Made by a program: the position numbers and the translations under genes. The notes beneath the pieces are model-generated. The model was not told the origin of the DNA. It saw only the letters and a program-made list of their open reading frames with translations, and did no database searches. Of a stretch of DNA of 64,000 nucleotides, positions 7,623 through 18,450 are shown one piece after another. Position 1 is the first letter of the stretch, and each line of letters begins with the position of its first letter. The DNA comes from REBR01 sp033721915 (GTDB lineage: Bacteria > Pseudomonadota > Gammaproteobacteria > Pseudomonadales > Oleiphilaceae): contig JAWWAC010000003.1 of the NCBI GenBank assembly GCA_033721915.1, positions 1 through 64,000 of the forward strand. The letters run 5' to 3'.

Positions 7623-9446
7623 TTGAATTCGTCCCGACCGGACAGCGAGACCGTCAATGAAACTGTGAGAGAAACCCCTTACAGCTGGCGCCAGATTCTG
7701 TCCATGGTACTGGAGCACCGTCCTCGCCTGGTGCGTGCCAATCTGCTGGCGGTGCTGGCCACGCTGGTGTCGGTGCCCGTGCCGCTGCTGCTGCCGGTGC
7801 TGGTGGATGAAATCCTGATGGACGAGCCGGGGCGGGCACTGGCCATCATGAAAACGGTGTACCCGGAGTCCTGGCACACACCGGTGCTGTTTATCCTCAC
7901 CATGGTGTTTCTGGCTTTTGTGATGCGTCTGACGGCGCTGGCCCTGAACACCCTGCAGTCCCGGGAGTTCTCCATCATCTCCAAGGATGTGGTTTTCCAC
8001 ATGCGCCGGCGTCTTCTCGAGCGTCTGCAGAGGGTGGCCATGGTGGAGTACGAGACCCTGGGTGCAGGGCGCGTGACCAGCCATTTCGTGACCGACCTGG
8101 ACACCGTGGACCGCTTTCTCGGCCCCTCCATCAGCAAGTTCATTGTTGCCTCACTGACCATATTCGGCACCGCACTGGTGCTGCTCTGGGTGCACTGGCA
8201 GCTGGCACTGCTGATCCTTCTGCTGAACCCGCTGGTGATTTACTTCACCGCCCTGATCGGCAAACAGGTCAAACACCTCAAGGGTCGTGAGAACGCCGCT
8301 TTCGAGGTGTTCCAGGAGGCGCTGAGCGAAACGCTGGATGGCATTCACCAGATCCGCAGCGCCAACCGTGAGCGCCATTACATTGCCCAGCTGACCGACC
8401 GGGCCCGTCAGGTGCGTGACAAGGCAACCCGCTTTGAATGGCGCAGTGACGCCGCCTCCAGGGCCAGCTTTGCCCTGTTCCAGTTTGGTGTGGACGCCTT
8501 CCGGGGGGCGGCCATGATTGCCGTTCTGCTCAGCGACCTGAGCATCGGCATGATGTTCGCGGTGTTCGGCTACCTGTGGTTCATGCTCACGCCGGTGCAG
8601 GAAATCCTCAACATGCAGTACAACTTCTACGCCGCCAATGCCGCACTGGCACGGGTCAACCGGCTGATGCAGCTGCGCCAGGAGCCCCAGTACCCGGCAC
8701 TGGAAGACCCTTTTGCAGGCCGGGACACAGTCAGCATCAGTCTTGAGGGGGTAGACTTCAGCTATCAGGACGAGCCCGTACTGCGGGGCATTTCACTGCA
8801 TGTGTCCCCGGGGGAGAAGGTGGCCCTGGTGGGGGCCAGTGGCGGTGGCAAGTCCACACTGGTGCAGGTGCTGCTGGGGATGTACAGCCCGGATGCGGGG
8901 GTGATCCGCTACGGCGGGGTGCCACTGCAGCGCATCGGCATGGCACGGGTGCGTGAGAACGTGGCCACAGTTTTGCAACACCCGGCGTTGTTTAATGACG
9001 ATATCCGCCAGAACCTGACCATGGGGCGGGATCTGCCGGATTCGCGGCTGTGGCAGGCCCTGGAGGTGGCCCAGCTGGCTCCCACCGTGGCGGCACTGGA
9101 GCATGGGCTGGATACACTGGTGGGTCGTAATGGTGTGCGGCTCTCGGGAGGGCAGCGTCAGCGTCTGGCCATTGCCCGCATGGTGCTGTCGGACCCGAAG
9201 GTGGTGATTCTGGACGAGGCCACCTCGGCACTGGATGCGGAAACCGAGTTTCAGCTGCACCAGGCCCTGGAAGCGTTTCTCAGCCAGCGCACCACGCTGA
9301 TCATTGCCCACCGCCTGAGCGCCGTGAAACAGGCCGACAGGGCCTTTGTATTTGAGGACGGGCGCATTATCGAGGAAGGCGACCATCAGGCGCTGATTGC
9401 CCGTCAGGGGCTGTATGCCCAGCTTTACGGCCATCGCCAGAACTGA
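7623..9446 (+). CDS. ABC exporter, fused membrane and ATPase domains
   Basis: An ABC half-transporter of about 607 residues with an N-terminal type-I exporter membrane domain (six helices, about 25-320) and a C-terminal ATPase. ATPase motifs: Walker A GASGGGKST, Q-loop VLQHPALFNDD, signature LSGGQRQRLAIARM, Walker B VVILDEATSALD and H-loop IIAHRLS. It probably works as a homodimer exporting a lipid, drug or peptide; the substrate cannot be read from the sequence. The start is uncertain. The frame opens at an ATG at 7533 with no RBS, while a TTG at 7623 lies 4 bases after GGAGG; the family-like sequence begins soon after, so I prefer TTG. A DUF2062 gene follows after 87 bases on the same strand. 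Confidence 0.92.
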   Translation: MNSSRPDSETVNETVRETPYSWRQILSMVLEHRPRLVRANLLAVLATLVSVPVPLLLPVLVDEILMDEPGRALAIMKTVYPESWHTPVLFILTMVFLAFVMRLTALALNTLQSREFSIISKDVVFHMRRRLLERLQRVAMVEYETLGAGRVTSHFVTDLDTVDRFLGPSISKFIVASLTIFGTALVLLWVHWQLALLILLLNPLVIYFTALIGKQVKHLKGRENAAFEVFQEALSETLDGIHQIRSANRERHYIAQLTDRARQVRDKATRFEWRSDAASRASFALFQFGVDAFRGAAMIAVLLSDLSIGMMFAVFGYLWFMLTPVQEILNMQYNFYAANAALARVNRLMQLRQEPQYPALEDPFAGRDTVSISLEGVDFSYQDEPVLRGISLHVSPGEKVALVGASGGGKSTLVQVLLGMYSPDAGVIRYGGVPLQRIGMARVRENVATVLQHPALFNDDIRQNLTMGRDLPDSRLWQALEVAQLAPTVAALEHGLDTLVGRNGVRLSGGQRQRLAIARMVLSDPKVVILDEATSALDAETEFQLHQALEAFLSQRTTLIIAHRLSAVKQADRAFVFEDGRIIEEGDHQALIARQGLYAQLYGHRQN

Positions 9447-9533
9447 AGTCCACTGAGGGGCGCTGGCACTGGGTGAGAGTCGGTGATAACCGGTGAGGGT
9501 CACCGTTGTGTGTATTAGCCGTGGGAAACAACA

Positions 9534-10070
9534 ATGCGCTGGTTTCGCTTTCAACTGCTGACTTTTATTCGACGCCAGCGCTGGCAAATGCGCCTGTGGC
9601 TGCAGTCACACCCCCGCATCACCGCCTTCCTGGAGCGCACAGGCAGCCTCCATGTGGATGAGCAGGCACTGGCCCGTGGGGCTGCCATGGGGCTCTTTAT
9701 CGGCCTGACCCCCACCGTGGGCGTACAGACACTGCTGATGCTGGCCGGTGCCGTACTGCTGCGGGCCAACTTTCCCGCCGCCTACCTGCTGTCGTTTGTC
9801 AGCAACCCTCTGACCATGGGCCCCTTGTATTATGGTTTTCACGAAACCGGCGAGGCACTGCTGCGGGCGGTGCCATTGATCCCCCCTGAGAGTGGACCGG
9901 TCATGGCCCTGGGGGAGGAGATCATGAACAATGCCATGACCACCCTGCTGGGCAGCCTGTTGATTGCCACCCCGGCGGCCATGCTGGGTTATGCGGTTGC
10001 TTACCGTATGTGGCGCCTGCGCCAGGCCCGGGTGCAGGCCCGGCGGATGGCACTGGCCGCAAAAGGCTGA
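9534..10070 (+). CDS. DUF2062 membrane protein
   Basis: A 178-residue protein with a basic amphipathic N-terminus (MRWFRFQLLTFIRRQRWQMR) and the DUF2062 core: ARGAAMGLFIGLTPTVGVQT, then NFPAAYLLSFVSNPLTMGPLYY, and a last hydrophobic helix (LGSLLIATPAAMLGYAVAY) before a basic tail. Three membrane segments are expected. The function of the family is unknown. It sits 87 bases behind the ABC exporter on the same strand and may be cotranscribed with it; the RBS is weak. Confidence 0.85.
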   Translation: MRWFRFQLLTFIRRQRWQMRLWLQSHPRITAFLERTGSLHVDEQALARGAAMGLFIGLTPTVGVQTLLMLAGAVLLRANFPAAYLLSFVSNPLTMGPLYYGFHETGEALLRAVPLIPPESGPVMALGEEIMNNAMTTLLGSLLIATPAAMLGYAVAYRMWRLRQARVQARRMALAAKG

Positions 10071-10132
10071 ACACCCCTCCCTGGCCACAACGGCCAGCTC
10101 TGGACGTTGCCCCCTGCTAAGCTCTATTCTGG

Positions 10133-10146
10133 AAACACTTGTGTTT
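10133..10146. promoter_or_regulatory. Perfect palindrome upstream of acnA
   Basis: AAACACTTGTGTTT has perfect 6-bp arms about a TT centre and lies 84 bases before the acnA start. It may be an operator or part of a leader; no matching regulator can be named. The acnA start itself is preceded by GGAGGGA. No convincing -35/-10 pair was found. Confidence 0.3.
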
Positions 10147-10229
10147 AACCGGCACGGCCTGTCGTTGACCAGGGCCGTCACAGATCCGGTTTTACCGATT
10201 GCATTCGGATCATCAATGGAGGGACGCAG

Positions 10230-12908
<2,679 letters not shown>

Positions 12909-13001
12909 AGCGGATAATAGGCCTCTGCAACCCGGCGGCGGCAATCCCTGCTGCCGCAACGGGTGCTGACAACCCGGAACACCAACACAGGGAGAACCGG
13001 C

Positions 13002-13370
13002 ATGGCCTCTCAAGACCCCGCCGCTGATGAGCTGCTGCGGGCCAAACTCAATCTGGAAACCGCCCGCATCCCCTGGCTGGAGCTGCAGCGTTACTACGCC
13101 CGTGGTCAGGTGGTGGCGGTCTCCCCACAGCTGGATCTGATGGACGTGGGTGTGGCACTGAGCCAGGATGACAAATCCCGCTTCCAGGCCTGGATGGACG
13201 CCGGGCTGGTGGGAGAGGTGGATCCGGACCAGGCCAGGGGATGGTACCAGCGGGAAGAGCAGCTCTGGGCGCTGGTGGTGGCCCCCTGGGTGCTGATCCA
13301 GGACAGTCCGGGCCCGGATGCCCCCGGCTCCGCTCCGGAGCAGGGCCGGCCAGAGGGTGCCAACGGGTGA
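13002..13370 (+). CDS. DUF2288 family protein
   Basis: A 122-residue soluble protein. The core ARIPWLELQRYYARGQVVAVS, LDLMDVGVALSQDD, and EEQLWALVVAPWVLIQD matches DUF2288, a small family of unknown function found in gammaproteobacteria and cyanobacteria. The start MASQDP follows GGGAGAACC; an upstream in-frame ATG at 12963 has no RBS. The stop overlaps the GTG start of the next gene by 4 bases, so the pair should be cotranslated. Confidence 0.8.
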   Translation: MASQDPAADELLRAKLNLETARIPWLELQRYYARGQVVAVSPQLDLMDVGVALSQDDKSRFQAWMDAGLVGEVDPDQARGWYQREEQLWALVVAPWVLIQDSPGPDAPGSAPEQGRPEGANG

Positions 13371-13738
13371 AGCTGCACTACCTGCACACCATCGACGGCA
13401 CACTGCGGGTGCTGGCACTGAGCCGGCACGCACGCTGTGTGGAGCTGTATATCAAGTCGGTGCGGGAAGGGGTCTGGGCACTGGTCGCACTGGCGGGCTC
13501 CCTCAGCGGCCAGCCGGACCGTGACTGCTGCCAGGGCCCCTACCACAGTGCCTGCGAGGCGGAGGCGGCGGTGCGGCGCATTGCCGCCACACTGCTGACC
13601 CAGGACTACCGGGTCAGGACGCCGGGCCAGCCCTTGTGGGCGCTGCCGGCTCAGAGAATGGTGCGGGAGATCCGGGACACACGCCGCTCGTTCAGCCCCT
13701 GCGACAACGCCGAACAGGCACTGGAAGAACCGGTCTGA
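13367..13738 (+). CDS. Hypothetical protein, coupled to DUF2288
   Basis: A 123-residue protein read from a GTG that overlaps the DUF2288 stop (GTGA). It begins KLHYLHTIDGTLRVLALS and contains a Cys pair (DRDCCQGPYHSACEAEA), with no signal peptide or membrane helix. I do not recognise the family. The overlap supports it as a real gene; an upstream ATG in the same frame would only read through DUF2288 out of frame. Its partner is also of unknown function. Confidence 0.65.
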   Translation: MKLHYLHTIDGTLRVLALSRHARCVELYIKSVREGVWALVALAGSLSGQPDRDCCQGPYHSACEAEAAVRRIAATLLTQDYRVRTPGQPLWALPAQRMVREIRDTRRSFSPCDNAEQALEEPV

Positions 13739-13759
13739 GGGGCCTTGCCAGACGGCACA

Positions 13760-14575
13760 CTAGGCGGGGAAGAACAGCGCCTCACTGTTGCGATACACCT
13801 GTGGCAGCAGTTCCGCCACGGGAATCTCCTTGAGTTCGGCCATTTTCTCCGCCACAAAGGGCAGGTAGCAGGGGGCGTTCTCACGCCCCCGGTAGGGGGC
13901 CGGAGTCAGGAAGGGGGAGTCGGTCTCCAGCAACAGCCGTTCCACCGGCGTCATGCGGATAATCTCCCGTACATTCTCCGCCTTGTTGAAGGTGCAGATG
14001 CCGTTAAAGCCCAGATGCCAGCCTTGCCCGAGGGCGTATTCCGCCAGCTCGGGTCCCGAGGTGAAGCTGTGGATCACGCCACGGCGGCCCAGGCTGGACT
14101 CGAAATCACGCAGCACCGCCATGGTGTCCTCATCCGCATCGCGGCTGTGAATCACCACCGGCAGGTCCAGGTCGCTGGCCAGTGCCAGCTGTCTGGCAAA
14201 CACCTGGCGCTGCACCTGGCGGTCGCAGTGGTCGTAGTGGTAATCCAGGCCGATCTCCCCCACCGCCACCAGCTTGCCCTGGCTGGCGGCAATGGCCTCG
14301 CGGATCTCACCGTCCAGCTCGTCACGCCACTGGTCCGCCTCATGGGGGTGGATGCCCTGGGTGCCATACACCTGGGGCCGTGACTGGGCCAGCTGGCGCA
14401 CCCGGGGGAGATTCTCCGGCGACACGGAGATGGTGATCAGCCGCTCAATGCCCACCCCGGCGGCCGCCTCCAGGGTTTCATCCAGTGACTGGCCACTGAG
14501 GTAATCCAGATGGCAATGGGTTTCGATAATGGGGTGCCCCAGGTGGGGAATCGGGCGTCGTTTTTTACCACTCAT
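13760..14575 (-). CDS. TatD-family metal-dependent hydrolase (DNase)
   Basis: A 271-residue TIM-barrel hydrolase of the TatD family. Metal-site residues are all present: THCHLD near the N-terminus, GEIGLDYHYD, VVIHSRDADED, VIHSFTSG and the late Asp in LLETDSPFLTPAPYRGREN. Family members are Mg2+-dependent 3'-5' exonucleases or D-aminoacyl-tRNA-related hydrolases; the exact substrate cannot be settled here. The gene ends 21 bases from the convergent hypothetical gene and precedes a small exported protein gene on the same side. It is of normal length with no anomalies. Confidence 0.93.
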   Translation of the reverse strand: MSGKKRRPIPHLGHPIIETHCHLDYLSGQSLDETLEAAAGVGIERLITISVSPENLPRVRQLAQSRPQVYGTQGIHPHEADQWRDELDGEIREAIAASQGKLVAVGEIGLDYHYDHCDRQVQRQVFARQLALASDLDLPVVIHSRDADEDTMAVLRDFESSLGRRGVIHSFTSGPELAEYALGQGWHLGFNGICTFNKAENVREIIRMTPVERLLLETDSPFLTPAPYRGRENAPCYLPFVAEKMAELKEIPVAELLPQVYRNSEALFFPA

Positions 14576-14597
14576 TCGTCAGGCTCTTGCATCCGTT

Positions 14598-14867
14598 TCA
14601 GTAAATGGACTCTCCGACGGACGCTTCCGCCAGTTTCCTCAGGGCTTTGTCCAGCTTCTCCATGGCCCGGTCATGATGGCCGGCGTTGTGGGCGCTTTCA
14701 CCCTCATCCCGCAGAGTACGGATCTCGGAGCGGGTGTCTTCCGGCAGATCCCGGGACTCCAGCAACTGGTCGATCTGGGCGATGTGGTTGGGGCAGCCAT
14801 GGGCCATGGCGGCACCCGGAGCCGCCAGCAACGTCAGAGTCAGTAACAGGCTCGCGATCCTGTGCAT
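14598..14867 (-). CDS. Small exported helical protein
   Basis: An 89-residue protein with a clear signal peptide (MHRIASLLLTLTLLAAPGAAMAHG, cleavage after AMA) and a mature part of about 65 residues that is charged and helical (DTRSEIRTLRDEGESAHNAGHHDRAMEKLDKALRKL). The start at MHRIAS is chosen because GAGGAG lies 9 bases upstream; the ATG 24 bases earlier lies before that site. I recognise no family; the helix pattern resembles small periplasmic repeat proteins. It ends 22 bases before the tatD-like start region on the opposite side of the minus-strand pair. Confidence 0.65.
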   Translation of the reverse strand: MHRIASLLLTLTLLAAPGAAMAHGCPNHIAQIDQLLESRDLPEDTRSEIRTLRDEGESAHNAGHHDRAMEKLDKALRKLAEASVGESIY

Positions 14868-14972
14868 CAGTGCCATCTCCTCGTCGATCATGGGTGAACC
14901 GCACTGTCTACGTTACCGCCTGCCGGACAGACTGCCAAATCCCGGAGCCACGCACCCCCTTGCCGGGGCGGC

Positions 14973-15437
14973 TTACCGCTCTGGCCTTGGCGCCTCACCG
15001 GCATGGCTGATGCACTGGCCCGGCGCCCCGGCGGCCAGCTTTTCCCGCAGATCCCCGGGTATGGGGGTCTTGCCGCCCCGTGAGGGCACCACCATCACGT
15101 AGGTGACACTGGCATCGGCAATGGCGTGGCCGGCGGCGTAGTCGTGAAAGCGCAGTGAGACACCGAAGGCGCTGTTGCCGATACGCCCCGGCAGCACATC
15201 CACGCAGAGCACATCGTCAAACCTGGCCGGCGCCTGCCAGTTGAGGTTCATGGACACCACCTGCACATCCAGGTCCCGCTCCAGCAGGCGCTGGTAGTCA
15301 CCGAAGAGGGTGCGGATGTACTCGTTGATGGCCAGGTCCACGTAGTCCGCATAGCGGGCGTTGAACACCACCCCCTGGGCGTCGCACTCGGCGTAACGCA
15401 CACGCAGACGGTACTGGAAGGGCTGTGGCTGAGTCAT
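14973..15437 (-). CDS. Acyl-CoA thioesterase, hotdog 4HBT family
   Basis: A 154-residue single-hotdog thioesterase of the YbgC/4-hydroxybenzoyl-CoA thioesterase type. The active-site segment YAECDAQGVVFNARYADYVD carries the usual catalytic Asp and the helix that follows it; VSMNLNWQAPARFDDVL and ASVTYVMV complete the fold. It hydrolyses acyl-CoA thioesters; chain preference is unknown. AGGAG stands 5 bases before the ATG. The C-terminal 25 residues are Gly/Pro rich and extend beyond the fold. It lies 38 bases downstream of the membrane methyltransferase and is probably cotranscribed. Confidence 0.88.
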   Translation of the reverse strand: MTQPQPFQYRLRVRYAECDAQGVVFNARYADYVDLAINEYIRTLFGDYQRLLERDLDVQVVSMNLNWQAPARFDDVLCVDVLPGRIGNSAFGVSLRFHDYAAGHAIADASVTYVMVVPSRGGKTPIPGDLREKLAAGAPGQCISHAGEAPRPER

Positions 15438-15475
15438 CGGGACTCCTGTGTCAGTGGCCGTGAAAGGGGGGGGCG

Positions 15476-16081
15476 TCAGACCCAGCGGCGCACCTGCTGC
15501 CGGTAGCGGCGGTAGGCCTCGCCGTGCAGCGCCTCCAGGTGGGCCTCCTCGGCCCGCACCTGCCGGGTCAGTACCGCCGCACCCACCAGCAGGCAGGTGA
15601 GGCTGAAGACACTGGGCAGTGCCAGGAAAAAGCCCAGCTGCCCGGTCATCACCGCCAGGAACAGGGGGTTGCGTGATCGGCTGAAAGGCCCGCTGGTGAC
15701 CAGCTCCGAGGGCGACTCCGGATCGATGCCTGAACGCCAGTCATTATGCATATAACGGCCGGTGTAAGCGACGCCGGTAAAGGAGACCAGCATCAGCAAC
15801 ACCCCGGTGAGCAGTACCGGTGGCTGACAGAGCCACTGGATCAGCCCCAGGTAGTGGTCCAGTGAGGGCCAGACAATGCGCAAGACCACCACAGCGAGTA
15901 TGCTGGTACGGAAGAGGTTGAAGGCCTGGCGGTGCCACCAGGTGGCGGAACCCGCTACCCCGTAATGAATCTGGCGCACGCCGGTGCGGCGGCGCAGCGC
16001 CAGCGAGGCGCTGGCAAAGTTCAGGCCCACCAGCACAAAATAGATCCCCAGAAAGTGACGGACAAAAAGTTCGACTTCCAT
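15476..16081 (-). CDS. Membrane methyltransferase, ICMT/PEMT-like
   Basis: A 201-residue protein with four to five membrane helices. The C-terminal part has the pattern of the isoprenylcysteine carboxyl methyltransferase/phospholipid methyltransferase superfamily: VTSGPFSRSRNPLFLAVMTGQLGFFLALP, then the two glutamates of RAEEAHLEALHGEAYRRYRQQVRRW. These segments bind S-adenosylmethionine in the family. The target (lipid, isoprenoid or small thiol) is unknown. It starts 116 bases from the divergent haem-oxygenase-fold gene and runs into the thioesterase gene. Confidence 0.82.
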   Translation of the reverse strand: MEVELFVRHFLGIYFVLVGLNFASASLALRRRTGVRQIHYGVAGSATWWHRQAFNLFRTSILAVVVLRIVWPSLDHYLGLIQWLCQPPVLLTGVLLMLVSFTGVAYTGRYMHNDWRSGIDPESPSELVTSGPFSRSRNPLFLAVMTGQLGFFLALPSVFSLTCLLVGAAVLTRQVRAEEAHLEALHGEAYRRYRQQVRRWV

Positions 16082-16197
16082 ATGGTTTCTCTTTTCTCTC
16101 CAGGTTCCGAAAAGGTAAGTTATAGCTTACACCCGGGCTGACGTCACTGGAATCGGCGCCGGTGTTTTTCCCTCCCGAAGTCTTGAGGAGCAGTACA

Positions 16198-16953
16198 GTG
16201 AGCGATAAAAACAACAAAACCCGGTACGACGAAACCCTGGTGCTGACGGAGCACCCCCCCTGGGCCAGGGCCTTCTGGGAGGGGCTGGAGCCGCTCAAGG
16301 AGCGCATCACCCACCACGCCCTGTTCCGGGAAATGGCGGCGGGCACACTGGATGTGGTCCGCTTCCGCCATGCACTGCTGAATTTCTACCCGCTGGTGGC
16401 CAATTTCCCCCACTACATGGCACTGAATCTGGCCAGGGCCACGGACAACGGGCAGGCGCCGGTAAGGGCGGTGCGCAACTGGCTGATCGGCAATATCCAC
16501 ATCGAACAGCGCCACCTGTACTGGTACCGTGACTGGGCCAGGGGTTTTGCCATCAGCGATGAACAGCTCGACACCGTGGTGCCCCCGGCGGCCATGGACG
16601 CCGTGAACCACTATCTGTGGGGCATCAACCAGCGCGGCAGCCTGGCCGAGGCACTGGCGGCCACCAATCTGGCCATTGAATGGGCCACCGGTGAGTGGTC
16701 ACAACAGGTGGTCAGGGGCATGAAACATTACGCCGACTCCGGCCAGGCCATCATCAACAAGCGCTCCATGGCCTGGCTGCGGGCCCATGCCCATTACGAC
16801 GATGAACACCCCCATGAGGCCATGGAACTGATCAAGCACCTGTGCACCACGGATGAGGCCCGGCGGTCCGCCTTTGAGGCGGCCCGCCGGGGCATGGAGT
16901 ATTATCTGCTGGCGCTGGATGATTGTAGGAAGGCGGACGGGCAAGCCGCCTGA
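16198..16953 (+). CDS. Haem-oxygenase-fold TenA/PqqC/CADD-like enzyme
   Basis: A 251-residue all-helical protein of the TenA/PqqC superfamily. The start is GTG, 7 bases after GAGGAG; a longer frame without RBS is rejected. Candidate metal ligands are visible: Glu/His in NIHIEQRHLYWY, Glu in NLAIEWATGEW, and the spacing His-x3-Asp-x2-His in HAHYDDEH, the pattern used for the di-iron site of CADD-type oxidases. It could be a di-iron oxidase or a TenA-like hydrolase; no thiamine or PQQ genes are nearby, so its pathway is unknown. It is transcribed away from the ICMT-like gene, and a DUF6164 gene follows after 42 bases. Confidence 0.75.
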   Translation: MSDKNNKTRYDETLVLTEHPPWARAFWEGLEPLKERITHHALFREMAAGTLDVVRFRHALLNFYPLVANFPHYMALNLARATDNGQAPVRAVRNWLIGNIHIEQRHLYWYRDWARGFAISDEQLDTVVPPAAMDAVNHYLWGINQRGSLAEALAATNLAIEWATGEWSQQVVRGMKHYADSGQAIINKRSMAWLRAHAHYDDEHPHEAMELIKHLCTTDEARRSAFEAARRGMEYYLLALDDCRKADGQAA

Positions 16954-16995
16954 AAGAGGAGCGGGCACGGATAGACCACCCAGAAGGAGGCCTTC

Positions 16996-17355
16996 ATGGC
17001 CCGACTGCTACTGAATTTCCGCCATGTACCGGACGATGAGATCCTGGATGTGCGGGAGTTGCTGGAAGACCACGGCATCGCCTATTACGAAACCCGCCCC
17101 AGCCGCTGGATGATCTCCTTTGGCGGCATCTGGCTGCAGGACGAGGCACAGGCGGAGGAAGCCATGACGCTGATGGCGGACTACCAGCGCCGGCGCAAGG
17201 CGAGTGCCGATGAGGAATACGAGCAGCTGCGCCGAGAGGGCCGTCTGGAAACCCTGCCAGGGCGCTACCGGCGCAACCCCCTGAAGTTCCTGCTGGCGCT
17301 GCTGGGCATTGGCGCCGTGCTGTATTTTATGGCCTACCCCTTTCTGGCGCTGTGA
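16996..17355 (+). CDS. DUF6164 family protein with C-terminal membrane helix
   Basis: A 119-residue protein. An N-terminal compact domain (ARLLLNFRHVPDDEILDVRELL, then YYETRPSRWMISFGGIWL) is followed by a charged helix (MADYQRRRKASADEEYEQLRREGR) and a final membrane helix (FLLALLGIGAVLYFMAYPF). The pattern matches DUF6164; the beginning resembles signal-transducing or DUF2007-like folds. Function unknown. AGAAGGAGG precedes the ATG closely. It probably shares a transcript with the upstream gene. Confidence 0.78.
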   Translation: MARLLLNFRHVPDDEILDVRELLEDHGIAYYETRPSRWMISFGGIWLQDEAQAEEAMTLMADYQRRRKASADEEYEQLRREGRLETLPGRYRRNPLKFLLALLGIGAVLYFMAYPFLAL

Positions 17356-17398
17356 CCGCCGTTGCCGCCGGCAGGTCACCCCAGCCAGAACCCTGGAA

Positions 17399-18421
17399 TC
17401 ACGCCGTTTCGACGGACTCCGGGGCCAGTTCCTGCGCTCTGTTGCGCACCGGCTCCGACTCCCAGAACTCCCGCAGTATCCGGGCCGTCCTGGAGGGGGC
17501 TTCCAGCATTGGCAGGTGGCCGATGTTCTTCAGTACCGTCAGGCTGGCGTGGGGGATGAGGTCGGCAAAGCGGTAGGCGCAGGAGACGTCCAGCACCTGG
17601 TCTTTGTCCCCCCAGAAAACTTTCACCGGCACCTGGATCTGTTGCGCCAGATCCGCCACTTCTTCCTCGGGCCTGAGCATGTCACGGAAAATATGCCGGC
17701 TGATGGGTGCCCTGTGGCGCAGGTCCCGGTACATGGCCGGAGCCATCAACAGGCTGATCAGGGCGCTGCCCCGGTGGGTGGTGACCCGGAACAGATCCCG
17801 TGTCTGGGACAGGCTGTCCGGGATCAGCATATTGCCCCCCTCCATCAACACCCGGTCCGTGGTGCTCAGTGTCTCGGCACCCAGCCCGGCGGCGTTCATC
17901 AGTGTGACGCTGAGCACCCGCTGGGGATATCTGGCCGCCAGATGGGCGCAGATGGCCCCCCCCATGGAGCTGCCCACCCAGTGGGCCGGTGGCAGTGAGC
18001 GCCGCTCGGCCCACTGGGCCAGCCGCTGTGCCTGTGCGCCGTAACTGTAGTGGCTGTCATGGCGGTAGCTGCTCTGGCCGAAACCGGGCAGATCCGGCAC
18101 ATAGAGGGTATAGCCCCGGCGCAGAAGCGGCAGCAGTGTCAGCCAGTTCTCCTTGCTGGAGGCAAAGCCGTGCACCAGCACCACCGGGGTGCCCCGCTTC
18201 GGGCCGAGCTGCCAGTAGTGGATGATGTGGTCATCAATGGGCTGCTGGCGCAGGCGCACCCCCGGCAGCCAGCGGCTGGCCTGCTGGATGCGCCCCCAGA
18301 GCCCCGGGCGGGGGCGCCAGTTGGCCGCTTCCTTTTCCAGCCGGGCTTCGTCCGTACTGGCCAGGTACTGCTGGCTGACCCGGTGCAGTGTCTCGAGTGT
18401 GGCTTCGCGTGTCTGACTCAT
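17399..18421 (-). CDS. Alpha/beta-fold hydrolase of the monooxygenase operon
   Basis: A 340-residue hydrolase. The oxyanion hole VHGFASSKENW, the nucleophile elbow GSSMGGAI, an acid in FWGDKDQVLDV and the His of NIGHLPMLEAP give a full catalytic triad. Before the fold there is a helical N-terminal region of about 75 residues (TLHRVSQQYLASTDEARLEKEAAN) that may touch membrane or substrate. It is the third gene of a minus-strand run behind a Baeyer-Villiger-type monooxygenase and an SDR, 29 bases after the SDR stop. Such a hydrolase would open the ester or lactone made by the monooxygenase; that pathway role is inferred from context. Confidence 0.88.
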   Translation of the reverse strand: MSQTREATLETLHRVSQQYLASTDEARLEKEAANWRPRPGLWGRIQQASRWLPGVRLRQQPIDDHIIHYWQLGPKRGTPVVLVHGFASSKENWLTLLPLLRRGYTLYVPDLPGFGQSSYRHDSHYSYGAQAQRLAQWAERRSLPPAHWVGSSMGGAICAHLAARYPQRVLSVTLMNAAGLGAETLSTTDRVLMEGGNMLIPDSLSQTRDLFRVTTHRGSALISLLMAPAMYRDLRHRAPISRHIFRDMLRPEEEVADLAQQIQVPVKVFWGDKDQVLDVSCAYRFADLIPHASLTVLKNIGHLPMLEAPSRTARILREFWESEPVRNRAQELAPESVETA

Positions 18422-18450
18422 GGCGCTCGCTCTTTACGGGACCGTTGGGC

